From: Peromyscus leucopus
Lineage: Eukaryota; Chordata; Mammalia; Rodentia; Cricetidae
DNA: 64,000 nt
Assembly (NCBI RefSeq): GCF_004664715.2
Contig: NC_051070.1
Location: 42,062,456 to 42,126,455 of the forward strand
Direction: 5' to 3'
Shown: positions 54,441 to 64,000 of the stretch, in pieces
How positions within the stretch are numbered: position 1 is the first letter of the stretch
How the letters are laid out: every line of letters begins with the position of its first letter
Notes under the pieces: generated by a model
Database searches by the model: none
The model's input: the letters and a program-made list of their open reading frames with translations, nothing else
What the model was told of the DNA's origin: nothing
Translations under genes and position numbers: made by a program

Positions 54441-55805
54441 ATGGAAGCAGGGGAGTCATAGCATGAAATGATTTTAGATTATGGATTTGGAGAGATTGTC
54501 TTAAGCATTTAATAAGCAAGTTGTTCTCCTTCCTCCACTTCCTCCTCTCCCTCCTTCTGCTTTTTCTTCTACCTTTTGAAGACAGGTTTCATGACCGGGC
54601 ATCTTCTGTTTCTTGCTTGCATGGAAGTAAACAATGATCGCTCTATTATGTCCACACCCACTTTTCCCCTTACGCCTTGAGCTGCAGTTGTTTTTGTATA
54701 ACCTTCTACGTGCAATTGAACCAAACCTATCATGCTGGTCCTCACTGACTACTCCCTCAGTGTTCTCCTCTGAATGGGTGTAGATTTATGTCAACTTTCA
54801 GACAATATTTCCTTTTAGCCAAAGCTTGAGTGACCAGCATGTTTTGTGTGCAAATATGTAAGAAGAGGGCACTTTAGGACTAAGTTCATGGAATTCTTTA
54901 GAAGTGTAATGCACTGAAATTTGGAACAAATTCTTGTCTTGTGCCAATTCCATATGCCAATAACAGATTATTCCTTCCTAAACATAGTGCACAGATTAAA
55001 TTCTTTGGTGCTCGCTTCCATACCCTATTTTTCCTTAATTTAAAGTCAACTATGAATTTAAGCACCAAAATAAAAAAATCTAGGAATTCACATTTTAAAA
55101 AGAGTTTTGCCATAGGCCCATGGCATTTTGCTTGCCTGGGAAATTATATATATTTCTTGCTTCAAAAGTTTCCAAAATCTTATCTCTCACATTGAAGAAT
55201 CTAACACAGTTTTTCAATAATGTGAGGACTCAGATCCCAAATTCTACTCCTTTACAATTCTGAAGTTTGAGAAATTTTTCTCACAGCAGAAAAAGTAATA
55301 AGGTATGCAAAGACACAGACAGACCAGAAGCCATGATATCCCTAGCCAGAACTAGGAATATCCTAATTTTTAATCAAGGAAACTGAGACTTTCTAATAGA
55401 CCCATCAGTCTCTGTAGGGGAAATTAATACGTGTATAGAGTTTTGAAAATTAACCACAATGAGGTAAAAGGCTCATAAAATTTTATATTGCTACTATGAT
55501 AAAGGTAAAACAAAACAAAAAAAATAGGAGTGCAAATTCACATCTGCCTGTGTCTTCTGCCATGGCTGGAATGATTATCCCACTGGCTATAATTATGATT
55601 GCTGTTGATAGTTTGGTTAAGAGAACTAGAACTCCTTCTCTGATATTCTCTGCTGGAGCATTACTACTCCATGGCAAAAGTCCTTTCCTATGGTACTCCA
55701 TGCTTTTGAGCCTGCTCTCCCCTAAGGTGAATAAAATCATGCAGTTACAGGAGTTGGAAGCTGGTATAAGAGTTTTTGTTTGTTGGTTTGTTTTTCTTTT
55801 TTAAT
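54441..55805. other. Mostly single-copy-looking stretch
   Basis: A pyrimidine-rich run at 54526-54580 may be a further L1 3' end remnant. The rest is complex, without a recognised repeat. Frames of 71-102 codons (54898-55804) have no homology I recognise. Confidence 0.4.
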
Positions 55806-55807
55806 TT

Positions 55808-55849
<42 letters not shown>
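55808..55849. repeat. GT/CA microsatellite
   Basis: About 20 uninterrupted GT units. Confidence 0.96.
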
Positions 55850-55850
<1 letters not shown>

Positions 55851-56055
55851 AATATGCATTCTCTTTCATCCATTAGTCACTTCCTGAGACTCTGTAGTAT
55901 TTTGGTCAGTCCAGTCCAGATCACACTTTCTATTTTTATATCATCTAAAGGTTTCTAATCAGTTTAATTGATTCTGTCAGTCAAAGATTAAAAAATCAGC
56001 ATTTCCCTTTCATGAAATCAGTTACAGCATAATTGAGACTCAGTTATCCTCCTAT

Positions 56056-56402
56056 TGTAGCTGAAGTTTTCTGCAGTCCTGCCCAGCACCACAGACCCCG
56101 CAATCACTTATAAAATAATCACTCAGAAGCTTATATTAATTAAACTGCTCTGCCATTAGCTCAGGCCTACCACTGACTAGCTCTTGTATTTAAACTCAGC
56201 CCATTTCTGTTAATCTCTATGTCACCATGTGTTCTGAGGCTTTACCTGTTTCCTTTACATGCTGCTCCCTGGACAACAGGCTAGTGTCTCCTGACTTAGC
56301 CTTCCTGTTCCCAGAATTCTCTTCTCTACTTGTCCCATCTATCCTTCCTGCCTGGCTACGGACCAATCAGCATTTTATTTATACAGAGCGATATCCACAG
56401 CA
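56056..56402 (+). mobile_element. Solo LTR, ERVK-like, with perfect 6-bp target duplication
   Basis: A 347-bp unit beginning TGTAGCTGAAGTTTTCTGCA and ending ATATCCACAGCA, thus TG...CA. It contains CAGTCCTGCCCAGCACCACA, TTCCTGCCTGGCTACGGACC and CCAATCAGCATTTTATTTAT, the promoter-like CCAAT and A/T-rich region of a rodent class II LTR family. The flanks TCCTAT at 56050-56055 and 56403-56408 are identical. Six-base duplications fit ERV2/ERVK integration. No internal proviral sequence remains, so it arose by recombination between two LTRs. Confidence 0.88.
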
Positions 56403-56409
56403 TCCTATC

Positions 56410-57780
56410 ATGTTTATGAACTATGTGATGACTTTGCCTCTGTAATGGATTTAAAGCAGCCTGAAGCCTAGATGGGAAAACAGATAGACAGCTTAGAAGG
56501 ACTTAAGTTTAGTTGTTTGCTTTTACTGCCCAGTTTTTACTTACTACTGCACAGCCATTTCCATGGTTCATTCCCCAGCCATCAAGATCAAATCAACAGC
56601 CTTTGGCCAAAGAGGGTGCACAGAGATTTGTCTCTGTCTTCATGTTCTGAGGACAAAGTACTCCTTGCATCTCATATGCCTTATGAAACCCATTGTTGAT
56701 GGTGCTGATGGCCATACTTGCAAACACAGGAAACAGACTTACTTATCTCCGAAGTTATCAGAAAGCCATCATGTTCCTCATTTTAAAGCATGAACATAAA
56801 TGAAAAGACATGGGAATGGTTACAGACTAAAATTAGACAAGAGGCTATTGAGAAGGCACAAGAGGTATTGAGAAAAGTGAGTGGGGTCAAAAGCAGCATG
56901 TGACATGGAAGGGTAACAATGGCAACTGAGAGTGGGTGGGAAAGAGAAGCCGGGTGCCATGGGGAAGAAAGAGGACAGAGAAACAACAAAAACAAGTTTT
57001 ATTTGAAAGTTACCTCAAAGAATCTAATTATTCAGGAGCTAATAAAAAGAAATAAGATGACATTATATTTAAAAAAAAAGATACATATTTTTCCTTTGCT
57101 CTAAAATTGGCTTTCATGCCCGAAGTCAGGATGCCACAGAATTAGCACAGCCATCAACACCATTCAGCACTTACAGAACTAGCAGAGATGGATCTGAAGT
57201 TGAAATGAATCCCCAGCATGCTGAGCGATGTGATCTGTCATATTAGTCTAGATGTCAGGTGCCTAAACTTTCTCTGTGAGAAGTATTTACGAAGTCTTTG
57301 CTCAAAAAGTCATAAAGAACATATGGGGGAGATGACTGTTATTTATGTTGGTGAATTGTAACTATTGTGAACTTCATTTTAATAAAAAACACCTACATCA
57401 ATTAGTTCATGATTTTTATTGAAGTGATTATTTTCAAATTTCATTTTCTCTAGTCATATCATTGTTTGCTGCAGAAACAAGGCAGGCTGTCAAATGAGTG
57501 AAATTTCTTTTTCTAATCCTGATTTATTAGTATAATTTTTCCCTTCAAAATTCACAGAAAAAAAAAAAACTATCCATGGAAGCTATAATTGGCTATGGAA
57601 TGAGATGTTGCCTCTGGCAACTGAGTCTAAGTTAGTTGGCTGTTGAATGGTGAAGATCTTGTTCTTAGCTGGCTTCATAGCTGGCTCTCCATCCTCTCTC
57701 TCTCTTGCCCTGTCCACCTGGCCAAAGTTCATCAACAATCTGCAGTGTAAAGTCCATGGTATTCTGTTTGGGCTCAATTT
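56410..57780. other. Single-copy-looking stretch, no feature recognised
   Basis: Several overlapping frames of 61-76 codons but no homology, repeat or splice structure I can support. Confidence 0.45.
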
Positions 57781-57784
57781 CATG

Positions 57785-57890
57785 ATGACTAAGTGAGTTT
57801 GGAAAATGGCTTCACTCCCTTGAGTATTACTTTCCTCACCTGTAAACTGGGTACCATGCCACTTTGGTGAAGTGTCAAGAAAAATTGTGA
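57785..57890 (+). mobile_element. MIR fragment, sense
   Basis: GAAAATGGCTTCACTCCCTT, TATTACTTTCCTCACCTGTA and AACTGGGTACCATGCCACTT match the MIR core (cttaacctctctgtgcctcagtttcctcatctgtaaaatgggg). Confidence 0.6.
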
Positions 57891-57894
57891 TACA

Positions 57895-59161
57895 TATTTT
57901 GTAACTTGCAGAAAATGTGTACTAGATGTGTGCTGGTAGTTATTGGAATAAGTTGCTCTACTCTAGAAATAATAAATTTACTAATTTGAATTGTATATTC
58001 AAAGAACCCTATGTTCCTTCCTAGGACATGACTGGGCTTCTTCCTTGGACAAAATATTAAATGTTAATTTTAAACCCTGAGCAAAATTTTATAGTGAGCT
58101 ATCAACTCCAGAATATGGAGGTTGATAATGGAAATGCTGACAAATCTTTGATATCCTCAGAATGTAATAGGCTTCTTAAGGAACTGACTTGCAAGGTAAG
58201 CTGTTTACTCTTTTCTGCAAGGGAGGCAATTATGCAGGCCTGGTGGAGAAGTTTATAATATGATTAAATAGTCAACATTAAATCAAATGGTGATTGAATT
58301 CCCAAGAAGCACTTTACCTTTACAGTACTTCTGAGTTACTGAGTTGTATTTTCAAATGTCTTTGCACTGAATACAAAGAAGGCTTTTGCTAATGTTTCTC
58401 AGAAAGTATGAAAATGCCTTCAGAGTGAGAAGGTTTTAAAAAGTTCAAACTCTAATAATTACTTAAGGAAAAGTTACCTCTGTTTACATTAAAAAATGTT
58501 CCAACAGAAATAAATAAGTAGTCTAAACAAACTCCCAAATGTTTGCTCACATGAACTTCACAAACTTTACATTTACTATACAGTAAAGCAATTTGTACTA
58601 ACACTTGTAGCTATTAAAAATTCCCATTTGATTTGTATAGTAATTGAATTTTCATTTTCATTAATTAAAATTGATGAATTGAGTCCATAGTACTTGAACT
58701 TCTAACACCTAGGACATTACTATTTCTGCAAACAATAAATATATTAAGCATATTATATATGAAGGAAGAATCTGTGTATTGTCTGTAGAAGATAAATGTT
58801 CATCAGTAAACCAATAAGTAAATTATATTTTTATTTTTAATATAATGGTGGTTTTATTTATTATTATTGTCTACATGGGAAAAATCTTGTCTTTAATTTT
58901 CAGAAATATATTAATAACTACTAGTAGCCTCTTTATCAGTGAATTCACATTTAAAAGCTTAATAAATGCATGAAAATGTATCTTCCTTTCAAAACAAAAT
59001 CTGCTCAAACTATCTATTATATGGGACAGAAACAGTCATGAATCCTGAGCAAGTCCCAGTCAAGCTAGTATAAAGCAGAATAAAATTAAATGAATCAATA
59101 GAGAACTGTTTAAGCATTTAATATGAATTCAAAATTTTGACACTAATGAGATAGTTACATA
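57895..59161. other. Single-copy-looking AT-rich stretch
   Basis: No recognised feature apart from AT-rich composition. Confidence 0.45.
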
Positions 59162-59436
59162 TGTTAGTTTGAATGTAATTGGCCACCATAAGCTAATAGG
59201 GAGTGGCACTATTAGGAGGTGTGGCCTTATTGAAATAGGTGGCCTTGTGGGCAGAAGTGTGTCATTGTGGAGGTGGGCTTTGAGGTCTCATATGTGCTAA
59301 AGATATCACCCACTGTCTCAGTTCACTTCCAGTCACCTGTAAGATATAGGACTCTAAGCTCCTCCTAGTACCATGTCTGTTTGGATGCCACCATGTCCCA
59401 CCATGATGATAATGAACTGAACTTCTGAACTGTAAG
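59162..59436 (+). mobile_element. MaLR-type LTR, 5' part, split by a later insertion
   Basis: Starts TGTTAGTTTGAATGTAATTG, with GGGAGTGGCACTATTAGGAG and GGTGGGCTTTGAGG, up to CTTCTGAACTGTAAG. The LTR resumes at 61805 with CTACCCCCAATTAAACG, so the two parts join into one LTR of about 360 bases. The pentamer GTAAG at 59432-59436 is repeated at 61800-61804. Confidence 0.85.
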
Positions 59437-59440
59437 TGAA

Positions 59441-59749
59441 TGTCTTAGTTAAGGTTACTATTACTGTTACAAAACACCATGACCAAAAAGTAAGTTGGGG
59501 AGGAAAGGGTTTTTGGTTTTACAAGTTAGCATTGCTGTTCATTACTGTTCATTACTGAAGGAAGTCAGAACAGGAACTCAAACAGGGCAGGATCCCAGAG
59601 GCAGGAGCTGATGCAGCGTCCGTGGAGGGGAGCTACTTACTGGCTTGTTTCCTATGGCTTGCTCAGCCTACCTTCTTATAGAACCCAGGACCATTAATCC
59701 AGGGATGGAACCACTCACCAAGTTGACACACAAAACCAACCAGTACAAC
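59441..59749 (-). mobile_element. LTR of nested element (3' LTR), antisense, with deletion
   Basis: Plus-strand start TGTCTTAGTTAAGGTTACTA, GGTTTTACAAGTTAGC, GGAAGTCAGAACAGGAACTC, TTCTTATAGAACCCAGGACC and end CAACCAGTACA, hence TG...CA. Against its partner at 61267-61799 it lacks the middle block that contains the GGGCTGGGCCCTCCCCTTCT region. Four extra bases (TGAA) separate it from the GTAAG duplication. Confidence 0.8.
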
Positions 59750-61266
59750 TGACATCTTGTCAACTTTACACACAAACACATCACTATTAAGCCACAACCC
59801 TTCCTTTCTTATTCATCCCCAAGATCTTAAATAGCATTAAAAGCCCCACCGTCTTTACAAATTTGAACACATTAAAATTTAAAAATCAAAAGTCTTTTAA
59901 CATTCAAAGTCTCTCAACTCTGGGCTCCAGTAAAATAGGTTCTTACTTCAGGAAGGGAGGGTCAGAGCATAGTCAAAATTAAACAAAACAATATTCCAAC
60001 CATCCAGTTTCTGGGATCCACCCACGATCTTCTGGACTCCTCCAAAGGACCTGGGGCACTTCTCAGGTGCTGCCCTCTGCCTTACACACAGCGCATCTCC
60101 TAAGCTCCAGCTGATGCAACTCCATGGTTTTGGCTGTCTTTGTGGTCATCCCATGGTGCTGGCTTCTCCAAAACTCTGGAGTCTTCTGCTGGCACTGGGG
60201 TGCATTTTCACCAATAGCCTCTCATAGGCTCACTTCGTGGTACCAAGACTCAACTTCTCTGCATGACCCCTTCAGTCCTGGGCCTTCAACTGTCACTGAG
60301 GCTGCACCTTCACCAGGGGCCTCTCCTGGCCTCTCACAGTGCCAATCCTCAGCCGTTTCCCATGAACCTTTCATGCCTCCCAAAGCAGCAACCCCTAGGT
60401 GACTCCTGCACAGTACCAAGTCCAGATGCCAGCAGAAGATGCAACCTTGGCCACCTCTGGAACACAGCTTCTCTGTGCTCTCAGGAAACACTTCCCAGAT
60501 TTCACCAGTGATGCTGGTCTCTTCTTAATCACAATTAATTTCTTAGCTACAGCTAACCAGCAGCAATGGTCCCAGCAAAGCAAGGTTTCACTTGAGGAGT
60601 TCTGGTATCTTGTTAATCATAGCTGATTCTATAGCCCCAGCTAACCAGAACCATGGGATCTTATTCAATATAACAAATGGCCCTGATAGAGTCTTTAAAT
60701 TTCCTTCTGAAACTTTGTAAGCCAGGCATCCATCTTCTTCACTGTTTTTTTTTTTATTATTGTTTGTGATTTTTTTTATTTGAAAGTTTTTTTTTTTTCA
60801 TTTTACATACCAACCACTGTTTCCCCTCATTCCCCTCTTCCTGCTGGCCCTCCACCTTCCCCCCCATCCACTCCCATGGGGAGTCAACGAAGTCTGACAT
60901 ATCAAGTTGAGGCAGAACCAAGTGCCTCCCTCTGCATCAAGGCTGAGCAAGGTATCCCTCCATAAGGAATGGGCTCTAAAAAGCCAGTTCATGCTCTTGG
61001 GATACATCCTGGTCCCACTGCCAGGGGTCCTACAAACTGCCCAAGCCGCACAATTGCCACCAACATTCAGAGGTGACAATGGGGCCTAGTTCAGTCCCAT
61101 TCTGCACTGTTTTTAATATTCTTATATTCCAAGTTTCCACACAACATCCCACTGAGTTCTCAACACTCAATGGCTTTTCTAGCCCAGTGTTCTAAAGTCC
61201 TTCCACAATCCTACCAAAACATGGTCAGGTCTGTCAAGGCAATACTCCACTATGCTAGTACCAATT
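59750..61266 (-). mobile_element. Internal region of nested LTR element, non-coding
   Basis: Sits between two antisense LTRs. On the minus strand, immediately after the 5' LTR, is AATTGGTACTAGCATAGTGG and then GACAGACCTGACCATG, the leader also seen at 6137 and 61890; it is placed where a tRNA primer-binding site belongs. The rest (about 1.15 kb without the L1) has no gag- or pol-like frame. Frames of 60-92 codons at 60124-60626 are not supported as genes. It is interrupted by an L1 at 60750-61104. Confidence 0.75.
60750..61104 (-). mobile_element. 5'-truncated L1 3' end, antisense, nested
   Basis: T-rich start, CATTTTACATACCAACCACT, CCACCTTCCCCCCCATCCAC, CCATGGGGAGTCAACGAAGT, AAGGCTGAGCAAGGTATCCC, GGTCCCACTGCCAGGGGTCC. 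Flanks CACTGTTTTT at 60740-60749 and 61105-61114 agree, with one mismatch just upstream. It is the youngest layer of the nest. Confidence 0.88.
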
Positions 61267-61799
61267 TGTCTTAGTTAGGGTTACTATTACTGTTACAAAA
61301 CACCATGACTAAAAAGCAAGTTGGGGAGGAAAGGGTTTATCAGGCTTACACTTCAGCATTGCTGTTTATCACTAAAAGAAGTCAGGACAAGAACTCAAAC
61401 AGGGCAGGATCTCAGTGGCAGGAGCTGATGCAACAGCCATGGAGCAGAGCTGCTTACTGGTTTGCTTCCCATGGTTTGTTCAGCCTACCTTCTTATAGAA
61501 CCCAGGACCAGCATTCCAGGAATGGTACCACCCACCATGGGCTGGGCCCTCCCCTTCTGATCATTAATTGAGAAAATGCCCAGAGAGAGTATGTACTCCT
61601 CCCAGGTCTTAAGGGGTCCCCATCTCTGGCCATGCCCCCTGGGGGGCAGTTACCTGCTGCTTCATTAGGGGCAGTGCTTCAGTGTAAAGCACAGATAACC
61701 ACCCCTACACTGGATCTCATTGAGGCATTTCTCAACTGAAGCTCCTTCCTCTTATGAATCTAACTTGTGACAAGTTGACGCACAAAACAAGGCAGTGCG
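61267..61799 (-). mobile_element. LTR of nested element (5' LTR), antisense, with extra insert
   Basis: Starts TGTCTTAGTTAGGGTTACTA like its partner, and runs through CCATGGGCTGGGCCCTCCCC, AATTGAGAAAATGCC, CTGGATCTCATTGAGGCATT and GTGACAAGTTGACGCACAAA. A stretch at about 61588-61705 has no counterpart in this LTR family as I know it and may be an insertion. Together with 59441-59749 it makes an LTR-internal-LTR element. Confidence 0.8.
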
Positions 61800-61804
61800 G
61801 TAAG

Positions 61805-61889
61805 CTACCCCCAATTAAACGTTTCTCCTTTATAAGAGTTGCCATGGTCATGGTATCTCATCACAGAAATAGAAAGCCTAACTAATACA
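61805..61889 (+). mobile_element. MaLR-type LTR, 3' part
   Basis: CCAATTAAACGTTTCTCCTT, AAGAGTTGCCATGGTCATGG and AGCCTAACTAATACA complete the LTR begun at 59162. It was split by the 2.36-kb nested element. Confidence 0.85.
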
Positions 61890-62490
61890 GAAGTTGACAC
61901 TAGAGACTAGGGTATTTCTGTGACAGACCTGACCATGCTTTTGTTGAAAGGAATATGGACCTTGGGACTGTGGATTAGAAAAGCAGTTGAATGCTTTAAC
62001 TGCTGCATAATGGGCCATACTAGTAGGAGCATAGAAGACAGTGGTGCTGAATGTGATTTGATGAACTGTGACAGCCTTCCAAAAGGTGTTTCAAAGAAGA
62101 ATATTAATATGTGGCCTAGAGATCATTTTTGTGATATTTTGTTGAAGAATGTAGCTACCTTTTGCCCTTATCTGAAGAGTCTGCCTGAGGCTAAAGTGAA
62201 GAGTTTTGAATTAATTCCATTGGCAGAGGGAATCTCAAAGCAGCTTAATACAGACTCTGTCATATGATTATTAGTATTTATTCTGATGAAGATTTATAAT
62301 GAAAAGGAGCAAGCTGAGCGAATAAAAATACAAAATGTAAAGATTGAGAAAAGGGGCACCAGGAAGTGGAATGGAGCTAAATCCTGTGGTCAAGGAGATA
62401 AACAAATTAAGAAATGGAATATAGGGAGTGACGACCTCAGGACAAGATCCCACCCAGCTACATTTTCTATTTGTGAAAAAGAATTAAATA
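61890..62490 (+). mobile_element. MaLR internal sequence following the split LTR
   Basis: Begins AGAAGTTGACACTAGAGACT and GACAGACCTGACCATGCTTT, the shared leader, so the LTR at 59162-61889 is a 5' LTR and not a solo LTR. A 115-codon frame (61920-62267) and a 96-codon frame (62286-62576) lie here. Neither resembles a retroviral protein I can identify, and the second runs into a B1 fragment. The 3' limit is uncertain. Confidence 0.6.
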
Positions 62491-62499
62491 AAAGCTTAG

Positions 62500-62542
62500 A
62501 GTCAGGTATGGTGGTATCTGCTTTTAATACCAGCAATAGAAA
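62500..62542 (+). mobile_element. B1 5' fragment
   Basis: GTCAGGTATGGTGGTATCTG followed by CTTTTAATACCAGCAAT is the first third of a diverged B1. Confidence 0.5.
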
Positions 62543-62589
62543 CGATAATGAAGACAATACAGTAAAGCTAATTTAATGAGTGACACAGA

Positions 62590-62745
62590 ACAGTACATAG
62601 GGCACACTAACTCCTTTGAGTTCAAATCCTTTAGTCTCTCTCAACGTGCTTTGTGACTTTGGTATGTTAACCTCTGTGCTTCACTTTCCTTAGTTGTAGA
62701 ATAGGAAGTTTCTAATACTTCTGAAATTCATCGATAGTTTATATA
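62590..62745 (+). mobile_element. MIR SINE, sense
   Basis: TTTGAGTTCAAATCCTTTAG, GTGCTTTGTGACTTTGGTAT, GTTAACCTCTGTGCTTCACT, TTCCTTAGTTGTAGAATAGG follow MIR from its GGTTCGAATCC box through the core. Confidence 0.7.
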
Positions 62746-62802
62746 TGTATAAAATATTTCAAAGTGTTCTTAAGAAAGAATGTTGAAATACTAGATGTGC
62801 AT

Positions 62803-62847
62803 ATACATATATATGTATATATATACATATGCATATATATACATATA

Positions 62848-62893
<46 letters not shown>
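62803..62893. repeat. TA-rich compound microsatellite
   Basis: TATACATA/TATGCATA units then a pure TA run of about 44 bases ending at a B1. It is self-complementary over most of its length. Confidence 0.93.
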
Positions 62894-62897
<4 letters not shown>

Positions 62898-63036
62898 AGA
62901 CAGAGTTTCTCTATGTAGCAGTGGCTGTCTTGGAACTCACTCTGTAGACTAAGCTAGCCAAGAACCCACAGAGATCCACTTGTCTCTGCCTCTTAAGTGC
63001 TGGGATTAAAGGCATGCACCACCACTGTCAGGCTGT
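62894..63036 (-). mobile_element. Diverged B1 SINE, antisense
   Basis: TTTGAGACAGAGTTTCTCTA, CTGTCTTGGAACTCACTCTG, GTGCTGGGATTAAAGGCATG and CCACCACTGTCAGGCTG. The TA tract occupies the position of its tail. Confidence 0.85.
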
Positions 63037-63116
63037 TTGTATATGCTTTTATTTTAAAAAAAATTGATCTTAAAATGTACTTTTCAAAAATTTCCAAAGA
63101 TTCTTTCAAAGTGTTT

Positions 63117-63302
63117 TGTTTTTGTTTTTTTTTTTTTTTTTCGTTTTTGTTTCTTTGTTTTCGAGACAGGGTTTCTTTGTGTAGTTTTGGTGCCTGTCCT
63201 GGATCTCACTCTGTAGCCCAGGCTGGCCTCAAACTCACAGGGATCAGCCTGGCTCTGCCTCCGGTGCTGGTGTTAAAGGCGTGCGCCACCACCGCCCAGC
63301 TA
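63117..63302 (-). mobile_element. B1 SINE, antisense
   Basis: T-run, TTTTCGAGACAGGGTTTCTT, GTGTAGTTTTGGTGCCTGTC, CCAGGCTGGCCTCAAACTC, GGTGTTAAAGGCGTGCGCC and ACCACCGCCCAGC. Confidence 0.92.
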
Positions 63303-63303
63303 T

Positions 63304-63318
63304 TCTTTTTTCTTTTCT

Positions 63319-63350
<32 letters not shown>

Positions 63351-63412
63351 TTCCTTCCTTCCTTCCTTCCTTCCTTCCTTTCTTTCTTTCTTTCTTTTCT
63401 TTCTTTCTTTTT
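63304..63412. repeat. TTTC/TTCC pyrimidine tetranucleotide tract
   Basis: About 110 bases of TTTC units, a central block of TTCC units (about 63347-63380), and TTTC again. It is adjacent to the 5' end, not the tail, of the antisense B1. The Lys/Arg/Glu and Ser/Phe/Leu frames through it (63244-63610) are artefacts. Confidence 0.96.
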
Positions 63413-64000
63413 GTCAAATGTTTAATACTGACACAAACTATACCTTTTCTCATTTCTCCTATGGCAGGCAAGGCTTACAAGAGAGTAGTAAATTTCTTTT
63501 TACTAATCTCACTTCATTCAGGAAGAGGAAATCAAAACAGTGGCAGTGGTTGCTTAATTTTTGTGCCATCATATTTAGAAATGCAAAGTGCTGTAAGCCC
63601 AGAAGGATAAGCTGTGGGACTGGAAAAGGAAGAGGAAAGGAATCAAGGATAGCATGAGAAGAGAATTGCAGAAGGTGGTGGCCCCCATGGCTGTCTAACC
63701 TCTTGAAGTGGTTGGGGAAAGACCTAAGAAAATTTAGCAATAGCCAAGGACACCAATCACATCATTTTGATCCGAGACATTCTCACCTGTTGCCAAGCAG
63801 AAGCAGCTGCTACATATAGCATCATTGTGTACTTTGCTTTTGTTGAACACAACACATCAAAGGTGGACCTATGGCTGCACTGATTGTTATTTTATACAGC
63901 TACCTGTAGTGAAGAATGCCTTACACATTTTACACTAAGCTGTTTTTGTTGCTGGTAAGCAATGTAAAGCTAAAGTGCTCAGCAAACATTGAAAAGAAAA
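63413..64000. other. Single-copy-looking stretch at the window edge
   Basis: Moderately complex sequence with several short frames. It might be the edge of an old retrotransposon or a pseudogene, but I recognise no protein or repeat. Confidence 0.4.

Noticed and set aside
60124..60626. Cluster of 62-92 codon frames in a relatively GC-rich patch, possible exon
   Set aside because: The patch is the internal region of an LTR-internal-LTR element; no splice sites or protein similarity seen.
61920..62267. 115-codon frame after the split LTR, possible retroviral protein
   Set aside because: Begins within the shared non-coding leader and shows no gag- or pol-like motif I can identify.
63244..63610. 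Frames rich in Lys/Arg/Glu or Phe/Ser/Leu at the window end
   Set aside because: Products of the TTTC/TTCC tract and a B1.
1..64000. CRISPR arrays, operons, ribosome binding sites, phage or plasmid features
   Set aside because: The window is mammalian nuclear DNA; regularly spaced repeats seen are microsatellites and dispersed SINE/L1/LTR copies.

Overview
This window reads as rodent nuclear DNA, most likely from a cricetid (vole, deer mouse or hamster group). The main clue is the B1 SINEs. Several carry the variants CTCCAAAGCTACACAGAG or GGCGCAAAGCTACACAG in their 3' half, not the CCAGGGCTACACAGAG form typical of Mus. Rodent L1 3' untranslated regions, B3/B4/ID-type SINEs, MaLR-type LTRs and a URR1 DNA transposon fit the same source. 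By eye the sequence is AT-rich and CpG-poor, with no CpG-island-like stretch.

I find no protein-coding gene, exon, RNA gene or processed pseudogene that I can support. All long open frames are short, and the longest fall in L1 untranslated regions, endogenous retroviral remnants, SINEs or microsatellites. The window is best read as intergenic or deep intronic DNA.

Layout: 1-1 kb, an L1 3' end inserted with a 20-bp target duplication. 1.7-3.1 kb, L1 remnant, composite repeat, two B1s and a GAA tract. 3.7-7 kb, MaLR LTRs, L1 ends and TA/CA tracts. 8.1-12.6 kb, B4 SINEs, CA and GA repeats, an L1 end with a nested B1. 12.6-25 kb, mostly single-copy DNA holding a URR1 element, B3, B4 and MIR remnants, a polypurine tract and a composite repeat. 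25-27.5 kb, a decayed MaLR element with nested B1 and B4. 29.5-33.4 kb, two sense L1 3' ends. 34.8-37 kb, MaLR material. 37-42.5 kb, mostly single-copy DNA with one composite repeat and one B1/B3 pair. 42.6-48.8 kb, the densest L1 zone: an old antisense ORF2 split by a younger L1 with an inverted 5' end, followed by another L1 3' end. 49-55 kb, a young B1, a composite repeat and L1 ends with nested B1. 56.1-56.4 kb, a solo LTR with a perfect 6-bp target duplication. 59.2-62.6 kb, a three-layer nest (L1 inside an LTR-internal-LTR element inside an older LTR). 62.6-63.4 kb, MIR, TA tract, two B1s and a pyrimidine tetranucleotide tract.

No genes work together here. What the sequence records is a history of insertions, several datable relative to one another by nesting and target-site duplications. 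Repeat family names were assigned from memory of consensus sequences, not by a search. Boundaries without a target duplication are approximate to about 10-30 bases.
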